A stretch of 64,000 nucleotides of DNA, from positions 100,029 through 164,028 of the forward strand of contig CANTFL010000988.1 of the NCBI GenBank assembly GCA_947650285.1. Direction: 5' to 3'. Below the pieces are notes generated by a model. That model saw nothing but the letters and a program-made list of their open reading frames with translations. It made no database searches and was not told the origin of the DNA. Positions 44,791 through 56,671 of the stretch are shown here, in pieces; position 1 is the first letter of the stretch, and each line of letters begins with the position of its first letter. The stretch is from Hyaloperonospora brassicae. Lineage: Eukaryota; Oomycota; Peronosporomycetes; Peronosporales; Peronosporaceae. The translations under genes and the position numbers were made by a program.

Positions 44791-47700
44791 AATCACTTTA
44801 ACACTGATAAGGATAAGGGGAAGTAATTTTAGTATAAATGCAAGCTAAGGCAAAAACAGGGAATTTAGAGATCGTCAAAGCTCCATAATACATTGAAGAT
44901 ATCAAATAAAGTGGTTTAAAAACGATGTCCGGCGCAAAAGGTGGTGTCGAAAGGTCAAAATATTAATCGGTTCCATGCTGAAAGAATATAGTGTTTGGCG
45001 TAATATATGTGGAGCGTTTTTTGGCTATGCTTGACACGTTCAGCGTGGAGTTGAATGTGATCTGCCGAGAACATTACGGTGTTTTCGAAGCAAATAGACG
45101 TTAAAAACGCATTTTTAACGTGCAAAAGGGATTTTTTTACATGTACATCGAAATATATTCCGCAAAGAATCTATCTTGCACTTGAGATTAGGTACAACAT
45201 AATAATTACAAAATAGTGATCTGTGTAAAAGTTTAATTAGCGTTACATTGACATAACTAAGCAGAGATACTGTGGATAAATTTATGTCCCAAAATAGACA
45301 CGTATATTCCTTAATGTAAGTCTCATAGACATGCATGGCGATTAGACGAATTTGTAATCATACTTCAAGTTTTGTGATTATGCGGATGCTCTTATGGTGT
45401 CAGGATCTCACCATTTGGTTTATACTTTTTTGTAACAAAGTTGTATAGCTATCAGATCCTTTGTGTTGGTGAATTTCTGCCATAGTAATCTGTTCGAATA
45501 AGTATATTGGTGTAATATTGATCGAGTCGAAACATCTTAATAATGTGCTGTAAAGCATGGTCTATATTAGGATAAAGTGTAGTGGGCCTAAACTTCGAGT
45601 GATTACGATAATATGTTTGTCAAACAATACATATGTTTTTAGAGGAGATAAAGTGTTGATGGCGATAGTTTTCCGTCACTTGCTTGAAGTTTGCAATAAA
45701 CCATACGCCGCAAAAGACTAATCGTTGCCTTCGCAGCATACTATGCGTCAAGAGAGACCCGTCATTAATTAATGAGGGACCATAAGCGGCTAATAATTGT
45801 TTTTGGGACCTGCGTGGTAAAAATTGCGTATTTCTATGATGGGGTAATAGATGATAACAACCGTTTTGCAAGTGTTTTGTTACAGTGATGCAGATTTTAT
45901 CGGTAGGAAAAGGTGGTAAGAACAGTCACGGATGCTTTGACTACGGCTGATGACCTTTTAGTGAGCTGATTGTGCAAGATGCAAATTAATGTATTTATTT
46001 TGAACATACAGGCTGAGTTCACAGCTACAACGATCGTGACTCAAAAACTATAGAGCATTCGAGCACTTATGCTAGAGTTGAAAGCTTAGGTGAGAAAATT
46101 CGATGTCGATGCGGGTATGGCAAATCCGATACAAAGAAAGTTGAAGGTGAAAATCATTTGCTTAGATCAAATATGTTGATGTGCACATCAAGTGAATATT
46201 TATTTTGACAGGCATCGAATCATACAACGCAGAAAATATGAAAGTGAGCGTGGCCGCGGACATACCTAAAACTGCATAGGAATCATCAATATAATACATT
46301 GCATTCAGTGATTGGTGTATAATAAATTGATTGGATTCGACGGTCATATAGCAATTGTCACTTGTTTAATCAGCGATCGAGTGATTTTCTCACAGACAAC
46401 TTCTATGAGGAGGAGTGCTGTAAGGCAAACGGAAAGGATGTATCAAGGAAGGGAAACGAAGACCATGTTTAGCAATCATGTTTGCGTCGAACGATTGCAA
46501 GAGCTTACTAGTATACCTTTTCCTGACCCTAGAGTTTGACAACTAGCCAGGCGATAATTATACTATTTTCACTCTATTTCTTGTATGTAATTGTATATTT
46601 TCTGGTCCTTACGCTACGTATTGACTATCCACATGGACCCTTAACAATATCAAGACAAGATTGCAGCAACTAGACACGAGTAACATCCACGTTTGTATGA
46701 GATTATCGTATTTCGTTAACATGAACACAATCTATATCAATACCAGTATTACATTGACCTCCAAGTTGGTACACAGAGTGAGGAAGATATGTTTTCATGT
46801 AAAGTAGAGTATCTCTTCCGTGAGTTGGTTATCTGGTCATTGGTGGCGGGTTAAGATGTAATGTAGAGAAACGCTTTGGGTAAAAACTGTTATGTAAATC
46901 ATAACTACAGGATAATTAGTCGAGTATGACACCATCAAATCCCACCTCGTCGAGCCCTCACTCTTCACGGTGCACTCCGTTAAGTTCTGCCATGTCGGAT
47001 GCGCTCTAATCGCCGCCGGATCGAAAATAGAATTCGCAGTTAGTGTATGTATATATCGGAGAAAAGTATAGTGACTTGGAGTTATTCAAATGGTTTTTTT
47101 TCGAAGAAGCAGAATAAAAAGAAGAAGACATATGAACACAGTGCAGTATTTAAAGTCAGTCACAGTGTATTATCTTCCAGTAAGTCCCTAGGCGGAATGC
47201 ATTATTGTTGCCGTCATTCCTCGAGATGCAAAACTTGATGAGGTTTCGACTTGTTGCTGAGAAGGAGGAAAAGAGCGAGAGAGTTCATTCGGTACAGTCA
47301 GGACGATGATTTCCACCAATAATAAATATCGGACTGACAAGCACGAATCCTTGGCCATTAAGATGGCACCGTTTAAGTCTCGTCGAGCGGAGATTTGACG
47401 GCACCGTTTGGATATCATCTAGCTACGAGCCAGCAAACCTAATAGGAAGTACCGGGCAATTCTTGTATAGTGACAAGCCTGTCATTCCTGTGGACGGTAC
47501 CGATGAACTATAGTCTAGGGACGATTCGAATGCTTTCAGTCGAGGAGACCGTAATGCTTCTATTCGGCATGCGCTACGCCGAAGATCTATAAAAGCGCGT
47601 AAAGAGTCGGCTCTTACTTCGTGCTATAAGAAAAGAAGCTGCTAAGATCCGGTAGGCCTTCGGAGGAATTTGCTGCAGGTTTATAGTGTAAAGAGATCCT

Positions 47701-48940
47701 CGACCGAAGCCAAAGCGTTGAACTTCGAATTGCTACTATTTTGCCCGACTTAAACAGCCGTTATAACACAATAAGTTAGAGAGTTTTCTGTGTTTGCGCG
47801 TTGACGCTATTGTTGCAGATTTTATTGGCTGCTGTGCCACAATGTAAGAGTATTGCATTATTTGAAGGAGTTGTCGATACAGATGATACATTGCAATATG
47901 ATTTATAGTGCTATATATGCTATGTCTTTTGGATTCTGGCGGACCATTACAGTGAGCTCAACTATATAACTTTTGTACTCGACACGCGGCCGCCTTCTCT
48001 CGACGATTCCATTTGTCGACAAAGAGGGATACCGAAGAGTAGTGGTCGACGTGGCTCGAGAGAAGGTTAACCTCTCGATAGTTTAGTCCGGGATAGCTTA
48101 TGAATCTTGAAGTATAAACCAAATTTCGACTGGACGCACAAAATTGCACCGAGGATTGTAAAGCAGGACCGCAAGCCTTTTCAAAGGGTCAGGAATTCGT
48201 CAAAAGCGTTACATGTCAACATCAAGTGGAGAAAAAAGCATCGACGAGGTAAAGCAGCTATTCACAAGGGTCTACGATTTTCTTTCTAGAATATTAGCGC
48301 TATTTTGGTACGATCAGCGATCTACTGGCAGATCGCATATTTATACTGAAACGTTGCGTAAATATACCCGTACGCATTTCAATTTCAAACCATACTACAG
48401 GTTACATAAAACAGCCATTGGTGCAATTACGAAGAGCTCAATCTAGCCCATCTAAAAAGCTTACATGGTGAGTGTTAGATAAAGCATACTACACATCATC
48501 GGATTTACCCCTGACAACTCGGCAAGTATGAGCAGCACCGAAGGTCAGAATTTGCGTAAGAAACTATCCGATGGTGACTTCTTAACAGCGTGCCAGATGA
48601 CTAGATACACTACGGGGCACACGACATTTCTGACCTTGACTGACTGACGGCGTCTTCTTTGTTACCCGCTCTGTAAAATGTAACCGAACAAATGGCAGTT
48701 CTTCCGTGTTTTGTTACAGACCCGAATAGAGGAATGCGAATCGATTGTATTTTCTCAACTTGAAAAACAAAGACCTGGTCGTCACACGGCTGCTGCCTCT
48801 CTTCTACGAGAAGTCGAAGATATATCTTGGAATGTCTGTAGGTATTCCCACAAATTATCAAGAAATACAAACAAACACAAACGGTCAGTCACTTTTTTCG
48901 TATCCCTCTCGCAAAGAATAAAACACACCGCCGTCGTCGA
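44791..48940. other. AT-rich region without recognised genes
   Basis: No domain or RNA gene seen. Composition is AT-rich up to about 46,900 and more mixed from 46,900. Short patches (47,220-47,640, 48,000-48,300) look like broken coding repeats but carry no motif I can name. Confidence 0.45.
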
Positions 48941-48947
48941 CATCCCT

Positions 48948-48974
48948 CCCACACCCACACCCACACCCACACCC
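48948..48974. repeat. CCCACA microsatellite
   Basis: About four and a half CCCACA units, 100 bases upstream of the membrane protein start; on + it lies in the presumed promoter or 5' leader. Confidence 0.85.
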
Positions 48975-49078
48975 GCGTCAGCCAAACGCACAAACGTCAA
49001 TCGTTTGTCGCATACCGTCACAACGTGGCAGTCCCATTGTCGCTCGTACCGCGTCGCCCCTCTGCCGTCGTCGTCCGC

Positions 49079-49768
49079 ATGGCAGCGCCACTGGCCCTCG
49101 CCGCGCTCGTCGTCGTCAGCGCCGTCGTCCTCACGCTCGAGATCCACCACCGCCGTCTCCTCGCCCGTCTCCTCGGCGCCCTCGTCATGCTCATGGCGTT
49201 CGCGCTGCTCCCGTCCCTAGAGCTCCAGCTCAAAGCCGCGTGCTGTGCTGTCGTGTACCACGGCCTGACCGAAGGGCTGCGCCAGTGGCAACGCGACTTT
49301 CCCTGTGTCTTTGACCGCCTGCACGACCAGCGACTGCTGTTGTGGGCCTTATTTTGGGCGCGCGTGGTCCTCTGGGGCGCGACGATCGCTGGCTTCTCGG
49401 CCTCTCGGACGTTCTTCACGCCCGGGGCTGGTGCAAACAGGATGGACGGCTCGTCGCGCTTTCATTGGCTCGACATTGTCGCACTGGTGCTCTACTATGA
49501 AGTCGTGGAAGTGCTGGCGATGCTCTACTTTGCCGATGACGAGCTGACGTACACGTGGCCTCGAAAACGCGGGGGCAATTGGCTGGCGGCTGTACTCGTG
49601 GGCGCTCTTGAGAGCTCGGCGCAACTGGATGCAGTGGTGCAAGGGACGCTGTTTGCTGACACGTCGCCGCTGGCGCTACTGGCGGTGCTACTGCTGGTCA
49701 TGTGGCTGACGATTGCGATTCGATGGGATTCGATTGCAGCAGGCAGTGGCCGTTTTCGGGTGTTCTAG
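49079..49768 (+). CDS. Multi-pass membrane protein of unknown function
   Basis: 229 aa, GC-rich coding sequence with clear third-position bias, no intron. The start is the first ATG of the frame. About five hydrophobic segments can be seen: residues 3-20 (APLALAALVVVSAVVLTL), 30-48 (LLGALVMLMAFALLPSL), LLLWALFWARVVLWGATIAGF, HWLDIVALVLYYEVVEVLAMLYF and LALLAVLLLVMWLTIAI near the end. Between the fourth and fifth lies a loop with DDELTYTWPRKRGGNW. I do not recognise the family. Membrane position is certain from composition; the compartment is not known. Confidence 0.7.
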   Translation: MAAPLALAALVVVSAVVLTLEIHHRRLLARLLGALVMLMAFALLPSLELQLKAACCAVVYHGLTEGLRQWQRDFPCVFDRLHDQRLLLWALFWARVVLWGATIAGFSASRTFFTPGAGANRMDGSSRFHWLDIVALVLYYEVVEVLAMLYFADDELTYTWPRKRGGNWLAAVLVGALESSAQLDAVVQGTLFADTSPLALLAVLLLVMWLTIAIRWDSIAAGSGRFRVF

Positions 49769-51813
49769 CTGGAGGTGACGAAAAGTATGTGTGTGATGAC
49801 GTACGATGTTGGTCGGATGCGAACTGGCAACAGGTGGTATGGCACGAGCGTTTTGGTTGCAGCTCTGGTGCAGTTCGGAGCAGGTTACGGATTCAAGCAG
49901 AGGTGTAATTGTGGAGTTCTGTACCTGGGGCGCACGACGGAGCTGGCAAAGCGAGGATGAGCCTCACGCTTGTCGAGTAGATCTGGCTGCAGCATGAAGC
50001 CTTCTCGCACTTCATTTTGATCAGTCATGCACTTGGATTTTTGCTCGCCTCGATACTGCAGTGCGATGGACGAGAAGACTTGCTCCGGCAAGGCGTGGTA
50101 GCGTTATGGTGTATTCTTAGCGGGTGAAGTCGAGGAGTTTTTGCGATTGCTGCAGTTGTCCAGCCGCTCGGTCGACAGTCCTTGCCGAAACACCTTTGTC
50201 CGCATCACGCGCAGCATACTTTACGCTTCTGGATGCTTCGTCGGCATGGGTGGTTGTATAGGTCAAGCTGTGTCTACGAATGAGTCGTTCATGTCATGGC
50301 TTGTGGGCTTGATGTGGGGCAACGTGTACTACCGCGATCAAGTGGCGTGTAAAAGCGAACGAGAGTGGGACGCCGGCGCCGCCTCTTGCAGATAGATGTG
50401 TGGATTGCCCAAGCTCCGCGGAGAAACCACCGACTAGAAAGTGTTTGCGGGAGCTGCAAACGACTTTGCTACTTGCATAGCTAGGGAGGGATCGCGTAAA
50501 CGTGCCTCGTATGCAGCAACGCCTGGAACATTGCTACGGGGTGCTTGGTACGCTCGAATGGATACAGCAGGGGAAGGAAAGACATATGCTTTGAGTGCGG
50601 CGAGCTTCGGCAGTTCGGTATGTATGCTCCAACTCGAGCTACCCACGACAGCAATGGACGACACGACACTGCGTTATCGAGATGTGAAGGACGAATGTCT
50701 GGACCACCAGGCTATCCACTTACGACGAAGTTGAGCTGAGGATACGGAGCAATAAGCAAACGAGTGCGAACATGTAAACATCTGTGCTCGATGATGGCAG
50801 AGCGGACGCGGTAATGGGAAGGCGCAAGTATCTTCTACCTGACAATACTCATCACGGCAAAGTGGTGGCCATATACTGTACGACCCTCAGAGCGACTGGT
50901 CGTATACCGGATGTTGATCCGGTTCGTAGTTTCCTTGTTTATGACTCAAGTAGGGAGCAACGATCGACGCAAACGTTCTGGTGCCGTACGTGAGATGTGG
51001 TGCCGTAGCTTGGATGGGTTGCATCAATACCAACATTGCATCTAGTGTCAATTGGCTGCAAGGTCGCGAAGTGCCGCGACGAGGAAAGCGATTATTTGCA
51101 ATGCAGCCTTACAGTGGTGCATTGGCGTTGTGCACTGGTGAAAGCCATTGGTTGCACAGCCACATGGATCGGTTGGAAAGAACTTTGCTTACGTGCTACA
51201 TAAATGGCATGTTGCAAAACATTACTGCTATTATGAACAAACAGCTTGTTACCGGATGGTGCCGATGGCAGGCTTGTACTAAGACTAGCAACGTGTTGCG
51301 GTATACAAGCGCATTGTACTATGCCTATCAGAGAGTGCAATGCTTTCGTGGTTCGATTCAATAACAACCATTCGGAAGGTCCGATCGCACGTGCACTTAC
51401 TTGCGTTGACGACGACGACGTCAACATGAACTCGTGACTTGCCCGTCGCAACAATCCTGGGCTTTACCATGATAGTTGCGTTTCGTACCAATGCACGTCA
51501 AATGTGCAGCAACGAGTCTTGAGACAATCGCTTCACTAGCAATCCGCGATGCAGAGCAGTAAGCTGCAATTCTTTGCCGCACGATTACTGTCATACCTAG
51601 CGTTTCACTTCTCGTCATTGCCGTCACCCTCTGCCATCATTTCTTTCAGGCGTGTCATACTAAGCGGCGGAAAGAGGTTCTCGTAGCGTTTCCACGCCCG
51701 ACGAGGTTGCCGCGATACACACGTCTGCTCCTTTTCATTATTCGGAGTACGCTCGCCCGAGCCCAGTAATTTGCACACTCCGTCGAGTGAATAGTTGTCA
51801 TCAACCCGATCAG
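49769..51813. other. Region between membrane protein and OB-fold gene
   Basis: Balanced base composition and several open frames (for example + 50102-50395 and 50441-50734), but none has a recognisable domain, good start context or continuation. There may be a decayed or rapidly evolving gene here; I cannot support one. Confidence 0.35.
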
Positions 51814-54090
51814 CTACGACGTATGGTTGCTCAAACTGACGAGACTCGGACCGTGATGCGTGCGCGTCAAAAGAACGTTTCGTCGACGACGCTTTTGCAT
51901 CCGAGACGAAGACTCGTCATCCTTTTGCATTTTCAGCTGCGACACTGGACGTCCTTTCGGGGAAAAGCTGATCTCCTTTTGCTGACGTCGCTTGTAACCA
52001 TGAGACGTTGCAGCCGTAGCTCCAGCACGGCTTTCTCGGCTCGAGCTAGATTTGACTGCGACTGCAACGTCTAGTTGTGTCGGACTCTTGACAGGCTCGA
52101 GTTGCCCTGCAGCACCGGTTACAACATTGGGGTCTTCCGAGCGAGAAGGTAAAGTACAGCGACTGGCGTGACGCTCTTGATGTTCTATAGTTTCTTCCAA
52201 TCGAGGCAACACCGTCGGAGAAAGTGGAACGGCTGGCTCGGGTTGTATCACCGTCCTTGGCGTCACGGTTTGTGCAGATGGAGGAGGTCCCAAGTCTACG
52301 ATAGCAGTATCTTTCTTCGATGCCAGACCTCTCGGTGAAGTAACTGCACCTTCAGCCCCATTTCCAGTGTCACGCTGCTCGTTTGTTTCGTCTACTTTCC
52401 CTACCACAGGACGGTGATCTCTCCTGAGTACCACAGGTCGATGAGAAATCACACCATCTGACAACAAGCCTTCGTACTCAAAAGCATGAATATTGTCGTC
52501 ATTATCAGCACCATACGGCAGGATCACCGTCGCCTGAGATTCAAGCGGGACGTCCGGTTCAGCTGGCTCGAATTCCACGATCTCCTGACTCTGCGCGTCA
52601 CTCTGATCACATTCAACCAAGGTTCCGATCTCGTCGTCAGAAGAAGAAAGCGTTGACGGGGAAGCTATGGCAGATGAAGTCCTCAGGCCAACCATACGAA
52701 GCAAACTTGTGGCCCAGCTTGCTGATGGTGTTTGTTTTCCAATCGAATCGTGGCTCTTCGCCGGTGACGAGTGGGGTGATGGGCGCGGTGAAGCGCGTCC
52801 GCCTACTTCTGCAATCACATCGCAACATGCCGTCGTGGATTCTTGCTCCGGCACTGTCTTCTCCTCCAAGCTAAGGGACGGTATCGGGGCTCTTTCACGC
52901 GAGACACCGGTGGGGTCGAGAATCTCCCATGGGTCTGGGGTCGTCTCCGAAGTTGTCAACGATGGGTCAGAAAGAGCAGCAGAATGTTTCCGGCCAGAAT
53001 CAAGCTGTTCATGAGAATCAGGCATACTATGCACCGATGTCGTTGGTGTAGCGACGTCATTTTCATCTCCGGTGCCATTGCTTTCCGAGTCACTGTCGAC
53101 TACAAACGTTTCTCGAACATTCTCTTGTTGGAACGGGTATCGCTCGCCATCAAGCTGAGAGGCTGCATCCAGTCCTCCATGTTCGTTTTGCTCTTGGCAT
53201 CTCGACGCTACCGACACATTTGTCGACAAAGCCTTTGTCTCGGGCGTCGGATGCAACTGGTCCATCTGATGCCCCACTTGGGAGTCGGCCATCGGCACCA
53301 GCCCGTTCTCTTCAATCAGTTCTGAGTCCGTCGGTGGTTGCACGACGGCGACGGGTGGTCCCCACTCGTCTCGCTCTTCCAGCTCGAGCTCCTGCTCCTT
53401 AGGTATCACACAGTCTTCCTCCAGCAATGGGTGGTCATCTGTAAACCGGTCATCGACAGCAGCTACCTGCAACGATGGCAACCCTTGATGTATCATTAAC
53501 TGTTTCTCCAGCTCGTCATCACTGAGCGTCTGTAATTGCTCCGCCACCAACGGGTGCGTATACACCCGCGGCAGCGGCTTGACAGCCAACTCGTTATCGT
53601 CCACAATAGCCAGAGCGTCCACATAGAGATACACTGGAGCTCGAGTGACAAAAGGTGCAGATACGGATAACGCCAACGACGACAGTGTCGTCTGCTTGTC
53701 ACTGGCCAAGCAGCGCGTCCACGTTGCAAAGTGGTACTTCGTCACTCGAACGACGCTCCCCCGCAGCCGCCCGATCGTTTCATAGCCCCGATCTTGCTGC
53801 AGCCACTGGCTCAAATGTCTTGGAATGAACGCCTCAATGTCAAATTCACGGTCCACGAGCGTCACGAGCTGTTGGGAGCTCTTTGTACGACGAACGAGCA
53901 CGACACGCGACGGAGCAGTCGGGTGTGCAGGCGGTAGAGCACTGGACGACTCCGTGTCTTCGCTCAAGCTTTCGACGTCATTGCCCGCACTGCAACGGTC
54001 CCCATCGCACATGGGGACACGCGCGCCGAGCGCCAGTAGCAGCTCCTTCAACAAGAACGAGCTCACAAAGTCCGGTCGACTTGGCGCCAT
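51814..54090 (-). CDS. Large protein with N-terminal TPP1-like OB fold (candidate shelterin/telomerase-recruitment subunit)
   Basis: 758 aa, intronless. I chose the inner ATG (54090) because the 43 codons before it look like promoter. Residues 8-22 (FVSSFLLKELLLALG) form a helix like the one that opens TPP1/Est3 domains; 62-80 (RVVLVRRTKSSQQLVTLVD), 104-120 (ETIGRLRGSVVRVTKYH) and 152-170 (PVYLYVDALAIVDDNEL) give the beta strands expected of that OB fold, followed by a helix at 180-199 (LVAEQLQTLSDDELEKQLM), in the order seen in TPP1. Residues 200-720 are acidic, Ser/Pro/Glu-rich and disordered. The C-terminus is basic with a probable nuclear signal (MQKRRRRN). Known: TPP1 binds POT1 and telomerase at chromosome ends. 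Inferred here from pattern only; the alternative is an unrelated nuclear OB-fold protein. Confidence 0.55.
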   Translation of the reverse strand: MAPSRPDFVSSFLLKELLLALGARVPMCDGDRCSAGNDVESLSEDTESSSALPPAHPTAPSRVVLVRRTKSSQQLVTLVDREFDIEAFIPRHLSQWLQQDRGYETIGRLRGSVVRVTKYHFATWTRCLASDKQTTLSSLALSVSAPFVTRAPVYLYVDALAIVDDNELAVKPLPRVYTHPLVAEQLQTLSDDELEKQLMIHQGLPSLQVAAVDDRFTDDHPLLEEDCVIPKEQELELEERDEWGPPVAVVQPPTDSELIEENGLVPMADSQVGHQMDQLHPTPETKALSTNVSVASRCQEQNEHGGLDAASQLDGERYPFQQENVRETFVVDSDSESNGTGDENDVATPTTSVHSMPDSHEQLDSGRKHSAALSDPSLTTSETTPDPWEILDPTGVSRERAPIPSLSLEEKTVPEQESTTACCDVIAEVGGRASPRPSPHSSPAKSHDSIGKQTPSASWATSLLRMVGLRTSSAIASPSTLSSSDDEIGTLVECDQSDAQSQEIVEFEPAEPDVPLESQATVILPYGADNDDNIHAFEYEGLLSDGVISHRPVVLRRDHRPVVGKVDETNEQRDTGNGAEGAVTSPRGLASKKDTAIVDLGPPPSAQTVTPRTVIQPEPAVPLSPTVLPRLEETIEHQERHASRCTLPSRSEDPNVVTGAAGQLEPVKSPTQLDVAVAVKSSSSRESRAGATAATSHGYKRRQQKEISFSPKGRPVSQLKMQKDDESSSRMQKRRRRNVLLTRTHHGPSLVSLSNHTS

Positions 54091-54288
54091 GGTGCACCGC
54101 ACCTGCTTCTGACAACTGACCACTGAATTGTGGCCAATCAGAGCTCGGGAACCAAAGCGCAGCCACAATATGGACGACCAACGAACGCGTGCGCACAAAA
54201 CACACACAATCGTACGCACGTGCGTCCATCAACAGACGTCCATGGTCGGTGCTATACGTATACTCGCTCCACTTTCATTAAGGTGGAG
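54091..54288. promoter_or_regulatory. Shared divergent promoter region
   Basis: About 200 bp separate the start of the minus-strand OB-fold gene from the start of the plus-strand gene at 54289, so both must be driven from here. It contains runs such as ACACACAATCGTACGCACGTGCG. No convincing initiator could be chosen. Confidence 0.45.
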
Positions 54289-55772
54289 ATGATGGGTACA
54301 AGTCGCGTCGCCGCGCGGCAGCTGCGGGCAGTGTGGGCTGCTCCGCGAGGAGCGTTTGGCTTGCGCTCGAAAGCTGGCAACACGACAGTGCACGCCCCAG
54401 TTGCAATGCACGCTGGAAAGAACGCGATCAAGAACGTTGCGCGACTCCCGACAGCGACTGCAGTGAGCTCAAGCAAACGCTGCTGCGTCGCGAGGCCTCA
54501 AGTTGGACCGCATATGCTGCTTAGTAGGTTTCAGCTGCATCGTCTGCTCGCGCTCAAGCAGAAAACTGGTGCGGCGCATTTCTTGTGGTCGTTGTCGTGC
54601 CATTTTGTGGGTACACCCGTCGTGTTTTTCACCCGACGTGTTTTTCGTGTTGTTGTGTGTGTGTTTTGTTACGTGCGTGGCTTTGTTTGTCTTTTTCCAT
54701 TGTAGCCACCCGAGCAGCCAAACGAGCAGCAAAAGCAGAAATTAAAAAGACAGCAGCTGCCTCTGCAGCCGATGGGAATCTCCGACTGCGCAATTCGTTG
54801 GTACGATGAAAATCTGGTGGATGTGGCGGCCGCGCGTAGCTTTATAGCTCTCTCGTGGAAGTTGCCACGACCCACTGCGTCGTCGATTGCTGTTGTGTTG
54901 ATGCACCACTTCTGTGCTTGTTGTTGTGTGTTTACGTATGTGTTTCTCTTGCATGGCACTTGACCTACCACCAGGTGCTTCGTTTCAGCAATGAGAACTC
55001 CTATTTAAATTGGGCAAGAAATGGAGTGTTGTCCTCAGCTGTTGGAGTTGCCATGTATGCACAAGAACATCATCGTGGAGCGCAACTTAGTGGCGCGGGT
55101 GGGTGTGCCCTCACATTGACAAAACATGCTTGGATGGAGGACACGAGTTTGTGCTGCTGACGGTAGCTAATTGCAATATGGCTTGGTGGCTGGAATCGGT
55201 CTTGGTTCAGGACTGCTTCTGTTGGGCTTCGGATACATTGGCGTGGGCACGGCCAAGTACATTTATTACATCTTCCGCTTCCGCCACGTCATGGAGCTGT
55301 CATGGGCAAGCGTCTTTGGAACGATTTCCCATGCGGCGTGGGGGTTAGCAATTTGGCTGACCGCTGTTGCCTCTTTTCTGGTCTGGCAACGCGTGCTGTG
55401 CTCCATGCTTTATCGCGGTCTTGACAAGCTATATGAGCTAATTGCTGTATGTGGTATTTGGTACTCTAGGAAAGTGTGCCTCTCGAGCTCGATGCGATGC
55501 TGCTGACGGAGCCGATTGCAAGCTACTTGCCTTTTCGGATTCGTCAAGGTCTGATCGAGACCTATAGTCTCCATTTGGACGACCTCGAGCACCACTCTGA
55601 CGAGCAAGAGCGCGTGATGCGTGCAATCCGCGGTGATCGGACAGCGCCGGAGCTGATGGACGTTGAAGAGGGCGAGAAGCTGCCTCCGCAGTTGGAAGCC
55701 CAGCTGATTGAGCAGAACCTGCACGCAGCCCCGAGTCCAGCAGTCGTAGGTCCTGTATCTCCCCCATCCTGA
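54289..55772 (+). CDS. Spliced, probably mitochondrial membrane protein (exon borders partly uncertain)
   Basis: Proposed exons: 54289-54523, 54706-54800, 54975 to about 55098, 55177-55446, 55470-55772. Exon 1 starts MMGTSRVAARQLRAVW, Arg-rich without acids, like a mitochondrial presequence. Exon 2 is Ala/Lys-rich. Exon 3 gives LRFSNENSYLNWARNGVL. Exon 4 carries two hydrophobic segments (LVAGIGLGSGLLLLGFGYIGVG and HAAWGLAIWLTAVASFLV). Exon 5 is an acidic soluble tail ending LHAAPSPAVVGPVSPPS. Exons 1-3 join in frame with GTAGGT..TAG and GTACGA..CAG introns. The exon 3/4 join has no AG acceptor in the right frame, and the last intron would be only 23 nt. So the model needs transcript data, or the gene is damaged. 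Family unknown. Confidence 0.45.
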
Positions 55773-56102
55773 GCGGTGCCGCCAATTGAACGCTCTGTAC
55801 AACACAAAAGGTTATATGTGCAGAGATGTGCCGACTGTTTCGCGTGCCACTGACCGTGTTGCGATGCATGCACGAAGCATCGGGGTTTTACCTGGACAGA
55901 TCGTGCCGTCGGGCGATGCCTGAGCTATGGTAGCAACAACACGGTGATGGGTTTCATGCAGCATGTTGTCTCATCTTATTGAATGGATGTCCCATAACGG
56001 GTGAGCCCTTATGTCTGTGTCTGTCTGTCTGTCTGTCTGCCATTTCAAGTCCCCAGAGCCCCGCTCGTCCCATTTTCGTTTGTAGTCGTCGGTCGCACTA
56101 TC
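55773..56102. other. Region between two convergent genes, with TGTC microsatellite
   Basis: 3' flanks of the plus-strand gene and of NDUFA2. A (TGTC)n run lies at about 56021-56039. Nothing else seen. Confidence 0.6.
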
Positions 56103-56671
56103 TCAAGCCTTCAACGCTTCCTCTAGCGGAATGTCAAAGTCCGGGTTGCGACGCATCGTCTTGCCGTCCCATGTGAGGTTAATGGGCTCGTACGCATCCT
56201 CCCCCTTGTCCGCATCAATGACGGGGGCAGCAACAAGAAGGTCACTCTCAGGCGACTTGGGCAACGTGAGCCCGTGGTCCACGAGACCCTTGAGGACGGC
56301 CAGAACCTCCTTGTCGCTTTTGCCAGGCACAGGTACCTTTTTCTCCACGCCCCAGTCGAATCGAGCGTACACAAACGGCTCCATCTCGTCTGCTTCACGG
56401 TACACAAACGGCGTAAGGGGGTTCAGCATCTTGAGCTCGCCATAGTTTTCGCGGAAAAACGTGCTACGACATCCATTGGCATTCAGTGTCGCAACAAGAC
56501 GGGAGGGCGTGAGGGTTCGCATCGAGATGGGGTGAGGAAGAGAGACAAAGAGGAGAGGGAGAAACGCGATGCAAGTAGTACCCACCGCAAACCCGCACTG
56601 CTCTGTGAAGTATCGCACGCCACGAAACGCAGCTCCTGGATGCTGCGGGAGATCTGCGCGCGCCAACTCAT
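56103..56671 (-). CDS. NDUFA2: NADH:ubiquinone oxidoreductase subunit NDUFA2 (B8), two exons
   Basis: Join of 56586-56671 and 56103-56463 on minus gives 148 aa. The intron 56464-56585 (122 nt) has GTGGGT at its start and GTCGTAG at its end, and joins SQSSAGL and TFFRENYGELK exactly as the family needs. The protein starts MSWRAQISRSIQELRFVACDTS, then the thioredoxin-like fold with LNPLTPFVYREADEMEP, VYARFDWGVEKKVPV and LKGLVDHG. NDUFA2 is a small accessory subunit in the matrix arm of mitochondrial complex I. The usual length is about 100 residues; here about 45 extra residues follow, ending DFDIPLEEALKA. The start ATG and both splice sites are unambiguous. Confidence 0.88.
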
